Notes: generated by a model from the sequence alone, not told the origin. A stretch of DNA of 64,000 nt from Pseudomonas sp. ICMP22404 (GCF_006227205.1 NZ_VCNG01000013.1:138215-202214), one strand, 5' to 3'. Numbered from the stretch's first letter, positions 37,591-45,675 are shown. Numbers and translations are program-made.

Positions 37591-37608
37591 ATAAGAATCA
37601 CTACCATT
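37591..37608. promoter_or_regulatory. Fur-box-like sequence between piuA and piuC
   Basis: ATAAGAATCACTACCATT closely resembles the extended gamma-proteobacterial Fur site (ATAAGAATCATTATCATT as recalled), differing at two positions. It lies 31 bases before the piuC start and 159 bases before the piuA start. Iron repression of piuC, and perhaps piuA, is inferred. Confidence 0.6.
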
Positions 37609-37638
37609 GGCGCCCGTTTTATCCACAGGCTTGATCTC

Positions 37639-38319
37639 ATGTTGCTGCACATTCCCGGTGTGTTTTCTCCTGACGAAGTGCAGCGCATCCGCGAGGCGCT
37701 GGTACAGGCCGAGTGGGCGGACGGGAAAATCACCGCCGGTTACCAGTCGGCCAAGGCCAAGCACAACCTGCAATTGCCCGAGGGCCATCCCTTGGCCAAG
37801 GAAATCGGCGCTGCGATGCTTGAACGGTTGTGGAGCAATCCGCTGTTCATGTCTGCCGCGATACCCCACAAGGTGTTCCCGCCGTTGTTGAACTGCTATA
37901 GCGCTGGCGGCAGTTTCGACTTCCATATCGACAACGCCGTGCGCCAACCCAAGGGCAGCGCAGAACGGGTGCGCACCGACCTGTCGGCCACTCTGTTCTT
38001 CAGCGATCCCCAGGACTACGACGGCGGCGAGTTGGAGATCCAGGACACCTACGGCACCCAACGGGTCAAGCTGCCGGCCGGAGACATGGTGTTGTACCCG
38101 GGCACCAGTCTGCACAAGGTCAATCCGGTGATTCGTGGTGCCCGCTATGCGTCGTTCTTCTGGGTCCAGAGCCTGGTGCGCGAAGACAGCCAGCGTGCGT
38201 TGCTGTTCGAGATGGACGGGGCGATCCAGGCATTGACCCGCGACGTGCCGGATCATCCTTCGTTGATTCGCCTGACCGGCACTTACCACAACCTGCTGCG
38301 CCGCTGGGTCGAGGTGTAG
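37639..38319 (+). CDS. piuC: Fe(II)/2-oxoglutarate-dependent dioxygenase PiuC (PKHD-type hydroxylase)
   Basis: This cytosolic dioxygenase accompanies PiuA-type receptors; its substrate is not established. The 226-residue protein has the iron triad His96 and Asp98 in FDFHIDNAV and His159 in GTSLHKVNPV, plus the 2-oxoglutarate arginine in RGARYASFFWVQS. The ATG at 37639 gives the canonical start MLLHIPGVFS; an in-frame GTG at 37561 would add 26 residues across the Fur-like box. Its stop directly abuts the Sel1 gene start, so the two are co-transcribed. Confidence 0.93.
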   Translation: MLLHIPGVFSPDEVQRIREALVQAEWADGKITAGYQSAKAKHNLQLPEGHPLAKEIGAAMLERLWSNPLFMSAAIPHKVFPPLLNCYSAGGSFDFHIDNAVRQPKGSAERVRTDLSATLFFSDPQDYDGGELEIQDTYGTQRVKLPAGDMVLYPGTSLHKVNPVIRGARYASFFWVQSLVREDSQRALLFEMDGAIQALTRDVPDHPSLIRLTGTYHNLLRRWVEV

Positions 38320-39081
38320 ATGGCGGATTTTCGTCTGCGCCGCAAGGAAGCGCTCGACGGCGAACGTCTCAAGGCCATGCTTGAAGAGAGCCCGGCGCGG
38401 GCCGCCCAGGCGATCCTGCTCGCGGCGGCTGAAGGCGTGCTCGATGCCCAGGCGTTGTTGGGGCAGATCCTGCTCGACGGCCAGGGCATCGCCCGGGATT
38501 CGGCCCTGGCGGTACGTTGGTTCGGTATTGCTGCGCGGCGCGGGCATCCGATGGCGCGCAACATGCTGGGACGTTGCCATGAACACGGCTGGGGTTGTGT
38601 CGCCGATGCCAGCGTCGCCGCCCGGCATTATCGCCTGGCCGCCGAGGCGGGGTTGGACTGGGGGATGTACAACTACGCCAACCTGCTGGCGACCGGTCGA
38701 GGTGTGGCCGAAGACCAGGCGCAGGCCTTGAGTCTCTACCGTCGCGCCGCCGAGGCGGGCCACGCAAAGTCGATGAATCTGCTGGGGCGTTACCTGGAAG
38801 ATGGACGCTATTGTCCGGCGGATCCGTTGGCGGCGGTTCAGTGGTATCGACGGTCGGCCGAAGGTGGCGACTTTCGGGGGCAGTTCAGCCATGCGGCGGT
38901 GCTGGCGGGGGAGGGGCTCATTGACGAGGCCTTGGGCTGGTTGCGCAAGGCGCTGGCTGCCGGGAATGTGAATTTCCTGCGGGTGAGCGGTGAATCGTTG
39001 TCGCGGGCCTCCCACCCTGAGATTCGCGCCATGGCGCATATTTACCGACAACGTTTATTGCAACTGACCCAGTTGCAATAG
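38320..39081 (+). CDS. Sel1 repeat (tetratricopeptide-like) protein
   Basis: This 253-residue protein contains about four Sel1-type helical repeats from residue 40 to 220, for example AQALLGQILLDGQGIARDSA, ARNMLGRCHEHGWGCVADAS, GMYNYANLLATGRGVAEDQA and SMNLLGRYLEDGRYCPADPL. Such repeats bind partner proteins. There is no signal peptide. The ATG follows the piuC stop with no gap, the same linkage as PA4515-PA4516 in P. aeruginosa as remembered, so a role linked to PiuC or iron uptake is likely but unproven. Confidence 0.88.
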   Translation: MADFRLRRKEALDGERLKAMLEESPARAAQAILLAAAEGVLDAQALLGQILLDGQGIARDSALAVRWFGIAARRGHPMARNMLGRCHEHGWGCVADASVAARHYRLAAEAGLDWGMYNYANLLATGRGVAEDQAQALSLYRRAAEAGHAKSMNLLGRYLEDGRYCPADPLAAVQWYRRSAEGGDFRGQFSHAAVLAGEGLIDEALGWLRKALAAGNVNFLRVSGESLSRASHPEIRAMAHIYRQRLLQLTQLQ

Positions 39082-39337
39082 TTGCGTCGGCTCCGCTCAT
39101 TATTCTGGCTCCAGATAAAGCGTTGTTAACGCTTGGTAATGACTGAATATTTGCCATTGGCTCAGCGCTTGTCCGGGCTCTCGGGCCATTGTCTTGTTTT
39201 CTAATAGTTGAAGAGTAGTGGGCGTGCGCGCAACTGCTTTAGAGTCATTTTGCGCGATCGGTAACTATGTTTGTGATGTTTCACTCGGATTACCATCGGC
39301 GCAACTTAAATGAACTTTAGAAGACAGGAAGTCTACG

Positions 39338-41557
39338 ATGGAATTTAACTTTGACGATAAGGTCGTCGAGGCCGCAGCGCAAGCGCCCAAGGTTTTTATA
39401 GAGGCGTCTTTGGGCGGTGGGAGCGAATATAACCGGGAACCTGGCATACAACTTACCAAAGAGCAGATCATCAGTCTGCGCAGGTATGAGGTGCTCGGCT
39501 TGTCGCTACCTTACCGTTATAACGATGTGGTTGCCTATTTGAATTATGGCGCAGGTGATGATGGCGGTCTCGGGCTGACAGCCAGGGATTTTCTGCGCAC
39601 CTTCACAATGACCTATGACCATGCCAAGCGTTGGGCGCCGTTGCGTCGGGAGATCATGCTGACCGGCACTCATCTGAAATTGTTTGCCGAAAAGATCCTC
39701 GAGAATGGCGCAGGGATCGTTGAGATTTATGACGACAGTGAGATATCGAAACACCTCAGGGAACATGGAATCAACACCGTAGAGGAATACCTGCAGCTCA
39801 AGCTCAAACACCCCAGGCTCCCCGACGTGACGCTGCCTTCGGGAGATATTCCAGAGATCAAGTACTACCTCAATGCCATGCTTTCTGATGTGAAGGATTG
39901 CCAGGCGAAGGCGCAAAGTGTCAGGTCGGAGCTGGACCGCTTCGGCACGGACCTGCGGGAAAAGGTGCTGCCGGAAGTCAAGCTGCGGTTGAAAGCGGTG
40001 AGCGAAAATTCCTATCGGCAAGACATTCAAGCGCTTCAGGATGATATCGATCAGCGTGCCGCGGAGCTCGATGAGCTTAATAAGAAGTACGATCAGATGG
40101 TGAAGGAAGCGATTGTCGCCGCCGCCACCCTCAATGTCGGCGGGTTGATTCTTGGCATCTACCAAGGGGTCCAGGCCGAGAGAATACGCAATCAACGCAA
40201 ACAATTGAAAGAAGTACAGGACATTGCCATCCAGAACATGGCCAGCAAGAGCCAGACACTGAGTTCGTTGAATCGCGTGCGCGGCGATCTGCAGAACCTG
40301 AGTGCCGTTACGATTGAAGCTGAAGTGGCAACCCAGAACCTCATGCTGGTATGGGAAGCGCTCGGCTTGTATATCGATTCCTCGGTAAAGGAGGTGGATA
40401 AAATAAATAACGCCGTGAACTTGAGTCGGTTTATCCGGAACGTGAAAAAAGTGCTCACGCCTTGGCGGTATATCCGCACCAGTTCCGATGCATTGCTTGC
40501 AGTGTTTGCAGAAGCTCAACGGGAGTACGAAATGGGTAATTTGGTATCAAGGAGGATGGGGCGGATGATGTTGAGGGTTGCCGATTATCCGGCTTTTGAG
40601 GTGATGGCGTTACGCGGTCATAACTCGAGCGTTCAGAACTCCAGCGTTCGGGCACAGATGTTGTTTCAGCGGCACGCTTATCTGCCGGGTGTGGTAGAGA
40701 GAATGACCGGCCTGGCGCTTGTGATCGACAGTACGACGTTTGGCTTGCGCAGCCGTGCGCAGACAACGATGTATGTATTGGACCGGGCGCTCGGCAACCT
40801 CAAGCAGATTCAGGAGGATTTTGAAAACGCCCATGACAGGAATGAGCAACTTGAAATTTCCAGGGAAATGGAAGATGAGCTTCAAGAGGTGTTCGTCGCC
40901 GTCGCGCAGCAGACCCGCGAATTGAAAGCACTCCAAGTCGATTTGGGTGTCCGCTATGACAAGAGCGCCTCGGCGCAATGGATCGCCACACTGGAGCAAG
41001 ACCGGGCGTTTGCGGAGGCGCAAAAAAACAAGGTCGAGGCCAAGCGAGTCGAATTGGATGCGCAGATGAAATCGGTTGCCGATGCGATTGAGTTGATTGG
41101 AAGAGCCGGCGTGGAAAAAATCGGTCAGCAGGCCCAATTGACCGTGGATAATCTGATGGCGATGGGCATGGCGCCTCCTCAGGTGCAAATTGCGATGTTG
41201 GCCATGGACACGCTGAAGAAAACGCTCTCCGGCATCGCCGAAACCATTTCCTATCTCAACATGGTTGCCGGGTACAACCGGCTTGAGGAACGGGCCAGAC
41301 AACTGCGCCTGGAGGCAGAGGCGTATACCAGGGACATCGCCCTGATCCAGGGCAAAGTTGAACTGGTCCAGACGCTTGACGCATTGAACAGTGGACGTGG
41401 GAATTTTCTTAAGGAGTTCCTGAATATCGTGGCTGCGTTTGAACAGTTCGCGGGGGCTTTCGAGCCGCAGAAGTCGCAACCTGTCGAGGCGCGTGTACGC
41501 AGCGCATGTGATCTTATCCCAGGCATGATCAACCATTTGCGCCCCCTCCGTGATTAA
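39338..41557 (+). CDS. Xenorhabdolysin-like pore-forming toxin, apparent XaxA-XaxB fusion
   Basis: The 739-residue protein is nearly all helical and has no signal peptide. Residues 1 to about 400 resemble XaxA/YaxA subunits of the alpha-helical binary pore-forming toxins: an N-terminal LTKEQIISLRRYEVLGLSLP region, a long coiled coil (QALQDDIDQRAAELDELNKK), a hydrophobic tip at about 258-278 (AIVAAATLNVGGLILGIYQG), and a return coil. Residues about 409-739 look like a second toxin subunit: coiled coils near 490-590, a second hydrophobic stretch at about 608-640 (PPQVQIAMLAMDTLKKTLSG) and a returning helix. That pattern resembles YaxB/XaxB as I recall it. The gene uses more A/T than its neighbours and has AGGAAG 6 bases before the ATG. 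Assignment of the first half is fairly confident, of the second half tentative. Confidence 0.7.
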   Translation: MEFNFDDKVVEAAAQAPKVFIEASLGGGSEYNREPGIQLTKEQIISLRRYEVLGLSLPYRYNDVVAYLNYGAGDDGGLGLTARDFLRTFTMTYDHAKRWAPLRREIMLTGTHLKLFAEKILENGAGIVEIYDDSEISKHLREHGINTVEEYLQLKLKHPRLPDVTLPSGDIPEIKYYLNAMLSDVKDCQAKAQSVRSELDRFGTDLREKVLPEVKLRLKAVSENSYRQDIQALQDDIDQRAAELDELNKKYDQMVKEAIVAAATLNVGGLILGIYQGVQAERIRNQRKQLKEVQDIAIQNMASKSQTLSSLNRVRGDLQNLSAVTIEAEVATQNLMLVWEALGLYIDSSVKEVDKINNAVNLSRFIRNVKKVLTPWRYIRTSSDALLAVFAEAQREYEMGNLVSRRMGRMMLRVADYPAFEVMALRGHNSSVQNSSVRAQMLFQRHAYLPGVVERMTGLALVIDSTTFGLRSRAQTTMYVLDRALGNLKQIQEDFENAHDRNEQLEISREMEDELQEVFVAVAQQTRELKALQVDLGVRYDKSASAQWIATLEQDRAFAEAQKNKVEAKRVELDAQMKSVADAIELIGRAGVEKIGQQAQLTVDNLMAMGMAPPQVQIAMLAMDTLKKTLSGIAETISYLNMVAGYNRLEERARQLRLEAEAYTRDIALIQGKVELVQTLDALNSGRGNFLKEFLNIVAAFEQFAGAFEPQKSQPVEARVRSACDLIPGMINHLRPLRD

Positions 41558-41651
41558 CCCACGCATCGGAGCGGAGTCTTCCTGACCGCAATGGACATTT
41601 CCATTAATGAAGCGATGGTGGACCCATGTCTGCCATCGCCAAGGACAGCCT

Positions 41652-42530
41652 ATGGATCAACTTGGCTATGCATGGACGGGAGCGCAGCGAAGGACCCTGG
41701 AGCGCTACGCCCACTTCCTGGGTTCCCTGAGCTCGATCCTGGATAACATCTCGGGCGCTTTTGAACGGCGTCGAAGTGCGGGCCATCAGCCATCCGTGTT
41801 GGCGATGGATTCAAGATGGAACAACGCATTCTTCAACGGACAGTATCTATCGGCGCTCTGGCGCTACGTCAATGAGCTCAAAATGTCCTTGAAAAAGGAT
41901 GTGGATGTACTGGCGGTTTTCAGCCGGGATGCACTCGACATCACCGCGCGGTTCTCCAGAAGGGAAGCGATTGAACACGTGGATTTCAGGCTGTTCAGTT
42001 TGTCCCGTTCAGCGCGATGGTTGCTGGCTCCTCCGACGAAGGTCGAGGACCTGACTCATGAGCTTCACTTGCGCTTTATCAACCATAGAAGCGCGATCAG
42101 GCAGTGGGTGTTTCGTTTCGATGAACTGTATCGAGAGTCGCTCGGGTTGAACCCGGCGTTCACCAGCGCCATGGATCACCGCGCTTGTCGTTGCCACACC
42201 CAACCGAGCGTGGCGCAGATGTTATTTCAAGAGGCGATTACCACACCCGCCTGGAACCTGGTTTATTCCTCTCGGGACGCTTCGATCAGGGCGATGGAAT
42301 ACAAGGCCGACATTGCCCTGTTGTTCAAGGCATTCAAGAACCTGAACGGACAGATGGGCTTGTTGGCGCAGGATTTATATCAGCGTATGGAGGACGTGGT
42401 CCTGACACTCAGGCGCGCAAGCTACGCAGTGCGGTTGGGAGAACTGAACTCGACCTTGAGCGCTGCCATGAAAGCGCTAGGTCAATGCATGGCGCTGCTG
42501 GAGGATTTCGAGAGCTGGCTGCGCAAATAA
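41652..42530 (+). CDS. Unrecognised helical protein downstream of the toxin gene
   Basis: I do not recognise a family. The protein is 292 residues from the ATG at 41652, which has AAGGA 6 bases upstream; an in-frame ATG at 41607 lacks a binding site. It is soluble-looking and helical, without signal peptide or membrane segment. Features are a basic patch RRTLERYAHFLGSL, a cysteine/histidine cluster HRACRCH near residue 178, and a C-terminal amphipathic region with leucine heptads (LNSTLSAAMKALGQCMALLE). It lies 94 bases after the toxin gene on the same strand, shares its lower GC, and ends in a strong terminator. It is probably a toxin partner, accessory or self-protection factor, but nothing in the sequence decides. 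Confidence 0.7.
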   Translation: MDQLGYAWTGAQRRTLERYAHFLGSLSSILDNISGAFERRRSAGHQPSVLAMDSRWNNAFFNGQYLSALWRYVNELKMSLKKDVDVLAVFSRDALDITARFSRREAIEHVDFRLFSLSRSARWLLAPPTKVEDLTHELHLRFINHRSAIRQWVFRFDELYRESLGLNPAFTSAMDHRACRCHTQPSVAQMLFQEAITTPAWNLVYSSRDASIRAMEYKADIALLFKAFKNLNGQMGLLAQDLYQRMEDVVLTLRRASYAVRLGELNSTLSAAMKALGQCMALLEDFESWLRK

Positions 42531-42531
42531 A

Positions 42532-42560
42532 AAAGGTCCATGCATGCTGCATGGACCTTT
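42532..42560. terminator. Bidirectional terminator between the toxin island and speC
   Basis: A perfect 13-bp stem, AAAGGTCCATGCA with TGCATGGACCTTT (3-base loop TGC), flanked by A and T runs. It serves the forward toxin unit and the reverse speC. Confidence 0.9.
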
Positions 42561-42576
42561 CTATCGACAGGTTGCG

Positions 42577-43740
42577 TTATACGTAGAACGACTTCAGCGG
42601 TGGGAAACCATTGAATTCCACGGCGCTGTAGCTGGTGGTGTAGGCGCCGGTCGACAGCCAGTACAGACGATCACCGATGGCCAGGTTCAGTGGCAGGCCG
42701 TACTTGTAGTTCTCGTACATGATGTCGGCGCTGTCGCAGGTCGGGCCGGCGATGACCACTTCTTCCATCTCGCCTTTCTTCTCGGTCCAGATCGGGAACT
42801 TGATGGCTTCGTCCATGGTTTCGATCAGGCCGGAGAACTTGCCCACGTCGGTGTAGACCCAACGCTCGACGGCGGTACGGGATTTACGGGCGACCAGCAC
42901 CACTTCGCTGACCAGGATACCGGCGTTGGCAATCAGCGAACGGCCCGGCTCGAGGATGATTTCCGGCAGGTCGTCGCCGAAGTCTTCCTTGAGGAAACGG
43001 ATGATTTCCTCGGCGTAGGTTTCCAGGCTGTTGGTGCGGGTGATGTAGTTGGCCGGGAAACCGCCGCCCATGTTGATCAGTTTCAACTCGATGCCGTCTT
43101 CTTCCTTGAGACGCTCGAAGATCACCTTGACCTTGGCAATGGCGGCGTCCCAGACGCTGATGTCGCGCTGTTGCGAGCCAACGTGGAACGAGATGCCGTA
43201 TGGCACCAGGCCCAGGTCACGGGCCAGGATCAGCAGGTCCATGGCCATGTCGGTCTGGCAGCCGAATTTGCGCGACAGGGGCCAGTCAGCGGTGGTCGAA
43301 CCTTCGGTCAGGATACGTACATAGACTTTCGAGCCCGGCGCTGCCTTGGCGATGTTGCGCAGGTCGGCTTCGGAGTCGGTGGCGTACAGGCGCACGCCTT
43401 TTTCGTAGAAGTAGCGGATGTCCCGGGACTTCTTGATGGTGTTGCCGTAGCTGATCTGGTCGGGGGTAACGCCCCGGCTCAGGACCTTGTCCAGCTCATA
43501 GATCGAGGCGATGTCGAAGTTCGAGCCTTTTTCCTTGAGCAGGTCGATGATTTCCACCGCCGGGTTGGCCTTGACGGCGTAGTAGACCTTGGCGAATTCG
43601 AAACCTGCGCGCAGGTCGTCGTAGGCCTGGGAGATCATCGCGGTGTCGATCACCACGAACGGGGTTTCCTGCTTGTCGGCGAACGCCTTCATTTTCTGAA
43701 AGGTTTCGCGCGCGAAATAATCTTCGACCTGGATCGACAT
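42577..43740 (-). CDS. speC: Ornithine decarboxylase
   Basis: SpeC converts ornithine to putrescine, the entry to polyamine synthesis. The 387-residue protein is of the fold-III (alanine racemase-like), eukaryotic-type class. The PLP lysine is Lys57 in YYAVKANPAVE, the glycine-rich PLP phosphate loop is near residue 220 (INMGGGFPANY), the EPGR motif is ILEPGRSLIANAG, and the catalytic cysteine is in GPTCDSADIM near residue 330. An AGGAG sequence precedes the ATG. The 500 bases upstream carry no other gene but hold a hairpin and a REP pair. Confidence 0.96.
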   Translation of the reverse strand: MSIQVEDYFARETFQKMKAFADKQETPFVVIDTAMISQAYDDLRAGFEFAKVYYAVKANPAVEIIDLLKEKGSNFDIASIYELDKVLSRGVTPDQISYGNTIKKSRDIRYFYEKGVRLYATDSEADLRNIAKAAPGSKVYVRILTEGSTTADWPLSRKFGCQTDMAMDLLILARDLGLVPYGISFHVGSQQRDISVWDAAIAKVKVIFERLKEEDGIELKLINMGGGFPANYITRTNSLETYAEEIIRFLKEDFGDDLPEIILEPGRSLIANAGILVSEVVLVARKSRTAVERWVYTDVGKFSGLIETMDEAIKFPIWTEKKGEMEEVVIAGPTCDSADIMYENYKYGLPLNLAIGDRLYWLSTGAYTTSYSAVEFNGFPPLKSFYV

Positions 43741-43862
43741 ACGTTGGGACTCCTACTGGCAAACATCAGGATCAATGGGTTTGAGGGCAAGCTGCCCCCG
43801 TGAACGTCCTCCGTATCCCCACTTTGGTTCGCCTACTTCCCAAGGCATGTCGCCGAAAGCAA

Positions 43863-43896
43863 AAAGGCCATGGGCTGCGTGGTGCCCTTGGCCTTG
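43863..43896 (-). promoter_or_regulatory. Leader hairpin upstream of speC, possible attenuator
   Basis: On the minus strand, AAGGCCAAGGGC pairs with GCCCATGGCCTT (one mismatch) and is followed by TTTTTGC, the form of a rho-independent terminator. It lies about 120 bases before the speC start. It is either the terminator of a short leader transcript or an attenuator for speC. A 31-codon frame (43848 to 43753, MPWEVGEPKWGYGG...) lies between hairpin and gene. The rest of the 43741-44131 gap shows nothing I can name. Confidence 0.45.
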
Positions 43897-44131
43897 CTGT
43901 CTCGTCGTCAGTACTTGAGCCGGATGGATCGTTTCCAGCATGGACGTTCGGCGCGAACTTTAGGGCGTGAGGGGCCTGAGATCAACTAAAAATGTCGCGT
44001 TTTTGCACACATCCGTCGTGCGGTCCGCGACAGCTCCTGATGTAACCGACCTGTGTGACGGATTGATGTTCCCGTTGGATGAGTTAACGAGGCGTTCTGG
44101 GGACAGACGATTGCGATGATAAACCCGCAAC

Positions 44132-44227
44132 CCTGTGGGAGCTGAGCTTGCTCGCGATGGCGGTGGGTCAGTTGGCGGCAGTGCTGGCTGTGCCGCCGCT
44201 ATCGCGAGCAAGCTTGGCTCCCACAAG
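44132..44227. repeat. REP pair (REPIN), variant
   Basis: CCTGTGGGAGCTGAGCTTGC and the inverted GCAAGCTTGGCTCCCACAAG flank a loop. Both arms share the same change from the common form (GCTGAGCTTG), which suggests compensating change or a distinct subfamily. It lies just downstream of the importer ATPase stop. Confidence 0.85.
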
Positions 44228-44240
44228 GGTTTGTGGGCAA

Positions 44241-45398
44241 TTAAGCCTGCGCGGTCTCGGCCGGCGAGACGATGCTGGTCTTGCCGCCACGGGACTTGCC
44301 GGAACTCAGGTATTCGGCGATGGATTCCTGGGTCACCTCGCCAAGGAAGACCCGTTCGGCGTCCATCACCGGCAGCCACGAGCGGTTGAACTCGTACATG
44401 CGCGACAGCAGGATCCGCAAATGCTCGTCATAGGCGGCCGTGGCATTGAACTCCCGCAGGAATTGCGCGCAGGTGCCGGTCTGGCGGTGCAGGTCGCGAC
44501 GGCGCACATAGCCCAGGGCCTTGTTCTCGGCACAGGTGACCACCACGTAGCGACGGTCATGCTCGTCCATCAATTCCAGCGCCTCGGCCACCGGGGTTTC
44601 CGGGCTGACCGAAGGCGCGTTGTCGGCCGCGTCCTCGGCCTTGACCAGCAGCAGACGCTTGAGCGTGCTGTCCTGGCCGACGAAGTTGCTGACGAAGTCG
44701 TCGGCCGGGTGTGCCAGTAGCGTGTCCGGGTGGTCGCACTGGACCAGCTTGCCGGCACGGAAGATCGCGATCTTGTCCCCCAGCTTGATGGCTTCGTCGA
44801 TATCGTGGCTGACCATGATCACGGTCTTGTTCAGCGCCCGCTGCATGTCGAAGAACTCGTTCTGGATCATCTCGCGGTTGATCGGGTCCACCGCGCCGAA
44901 GGGTTCGTCCATCAGCAACAACGGCGCGTCTGCCGCCAGGGCGCGGATCACGCCGATCCGTTGCTGCTGGCCGCCCGACAGTTCACGTGGATAGCGATGC
45001 AGGTACTGCTTGGGTTCGAGTTTGATCATGCTCATCAGCTCGCGGGCGCGGTCGTGGCATTTCTGCTTGTCCCAGCCGAGCAGCTTCGGCACCACCACGA
45101 TGTTTTCCTCGATGGTCATGTTCGGGAACAGGCCGATCTGCTGGATCACATAGCCGATGTTGCGGCGCAAGGTCACCTCGTCGAGGTCGGTGGTGTCTTC
45201 ACCGTTGATCAGCACCTTGCCCGAGGTGGGCGGGATCAGGCGATTGATCATCTTCAGCGTGGTGCTCTTGCCACAGCCCGACGGCCCGAGGAATACGCAG
45301 ATCTCGCCTTCGTTGACGGTCAGGTTCACCGAGTCCACGGCCTTGACGTCTTTTCCGTTGCTCTTGAAGGTTTTGCTGAGGTTCTGGAGTTCGATCAT
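44241..45398 (-). CDS. Osmoprotectant (glycine betaine/carnitine/choline) ABC transporter ATP-binding protein
   Basis: This cytosolic ATPase of an OpuC/Osm-type importer is 385 residues long. It has Walker A GPSGCGKSTTLKMINRL near residue 35, signature LSGGQQQRIGVIRAL, Walker B PLLLMDEPFGAVD, and a C-terminal CBS-type regulatory region from about residue 255 (TPVAEALELMDEHDRRYVVV; EFNRSWLPVMDAERVFLGEV) as in OpuCA proteins that sense ionic strength. The ATG at 45398 (MIELQNLSK) is preferred; upstream in-frame codons lie in a palindromic element. It is the last gene of the importer operon but is separated from the permease gene by that element. Confidence 0.92.
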   Translation of the reverse strand: MIELQNLSKTFKSNGKDVKAVDSVNLTVNEGEICVFLGPSGCGKSTTLKMINRLIPPTSGKVLINGEDTTDLDEVTLRRNIGYVIQQIGLFPNMTIEENIVVVPKLLGWDKQKCHDRARELMSMIKLEPKQYLHRYPRELSGGQQQRIGVIRALAADAPLLLMDEPFGAVDPINREMIQNEFFDMQRALNKTVIMVSHDIDEAIKLGDKIAIFRAGKLVQCDHPDTLLAHPADDFVSNFVGQDSTLKRLLLVKAEDAADNAPSVSPETPVAEALELMDEHDRRYVVVTCAENKALGYVRRRDLHRQTGTCAQFLREFNATAAYDEHLRILLSRMYEFNRSWLPVMDAERVFLGEVTQESIAEYLSSGKSRGGKTSIVSPAETAQA

Positions 45399-45413
45399 TT
45401 CGTTAATCCTGTG

Positions 45414-45675
45414 TAGGGGGTGTTCGCCGCAAATGACGGGCGCGTTGGAGCTGAGATCGCGCCGGGCAAGGCGTGGGACGCAGGGAATGGTGTTCCCTTT
45501 CCAAGTCCCACGCAGCCCGGCGCGATCTCGGCTCCAACCCGTAGGGCCGAGCCCCACAAAGCGCAATCCGTCGTTGCTCGTCGTTCATTTGGATAAACCA
45601 AACTTCTCTCCTCGCGCCTAGTCTTGCGCTTTGTGGGGCATCGGCGCGCCCGTCATTTGCGGCGAACACCCCCTA
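45414..45675. repeat. Nested palindromic element inside the osmoprotectant importer operon
   Basis: Perfect 31-bp inverted ends lie at 45414-45444 and 45645-45675 (one arm begins TAGGGGGTGTTCGCCGCAAA). Inside are two more palindromes. A long hairpin spans 45444-45538, with GTTGGAGCTGAGATCGCGCC pairing to GGCGCGATCTCGGCTCCAAC and then GCGTGGGAC/GTCCCACGC. A second inverted repeat has GAGCCCCACAAAGCGCAA at about 45549 against TTGCGCTTTGTGGGGC at about 45624. It encodes no protein of its own and looks like a small non-autonomous dispersed element. Confidence 0.85.

Noticed and set aside
39082..39337. Attachment site or integrase remnant in front of the toxin island
   Set aside because: The gap is A/T-rich and contains a weak hairpin, but no direct repeat, tRNA fragment or integrase sequence could be seen at either island edge.
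41626..41730. Alternative start MSAIAKDSLWINLAM in another frame before the second island gene
   Set aside because: The frame stops after 34 codons and has no binding site; it was considered as a possible frameshifted N-terminus but there is no evidence of disruption.
45399..45566. N-terminal extension of the importer ATPase through the palindromic element
   Set aside because: The extra residues derive from repeat DNA and the family start MIELQNLSK is preceded by its own initiation region.
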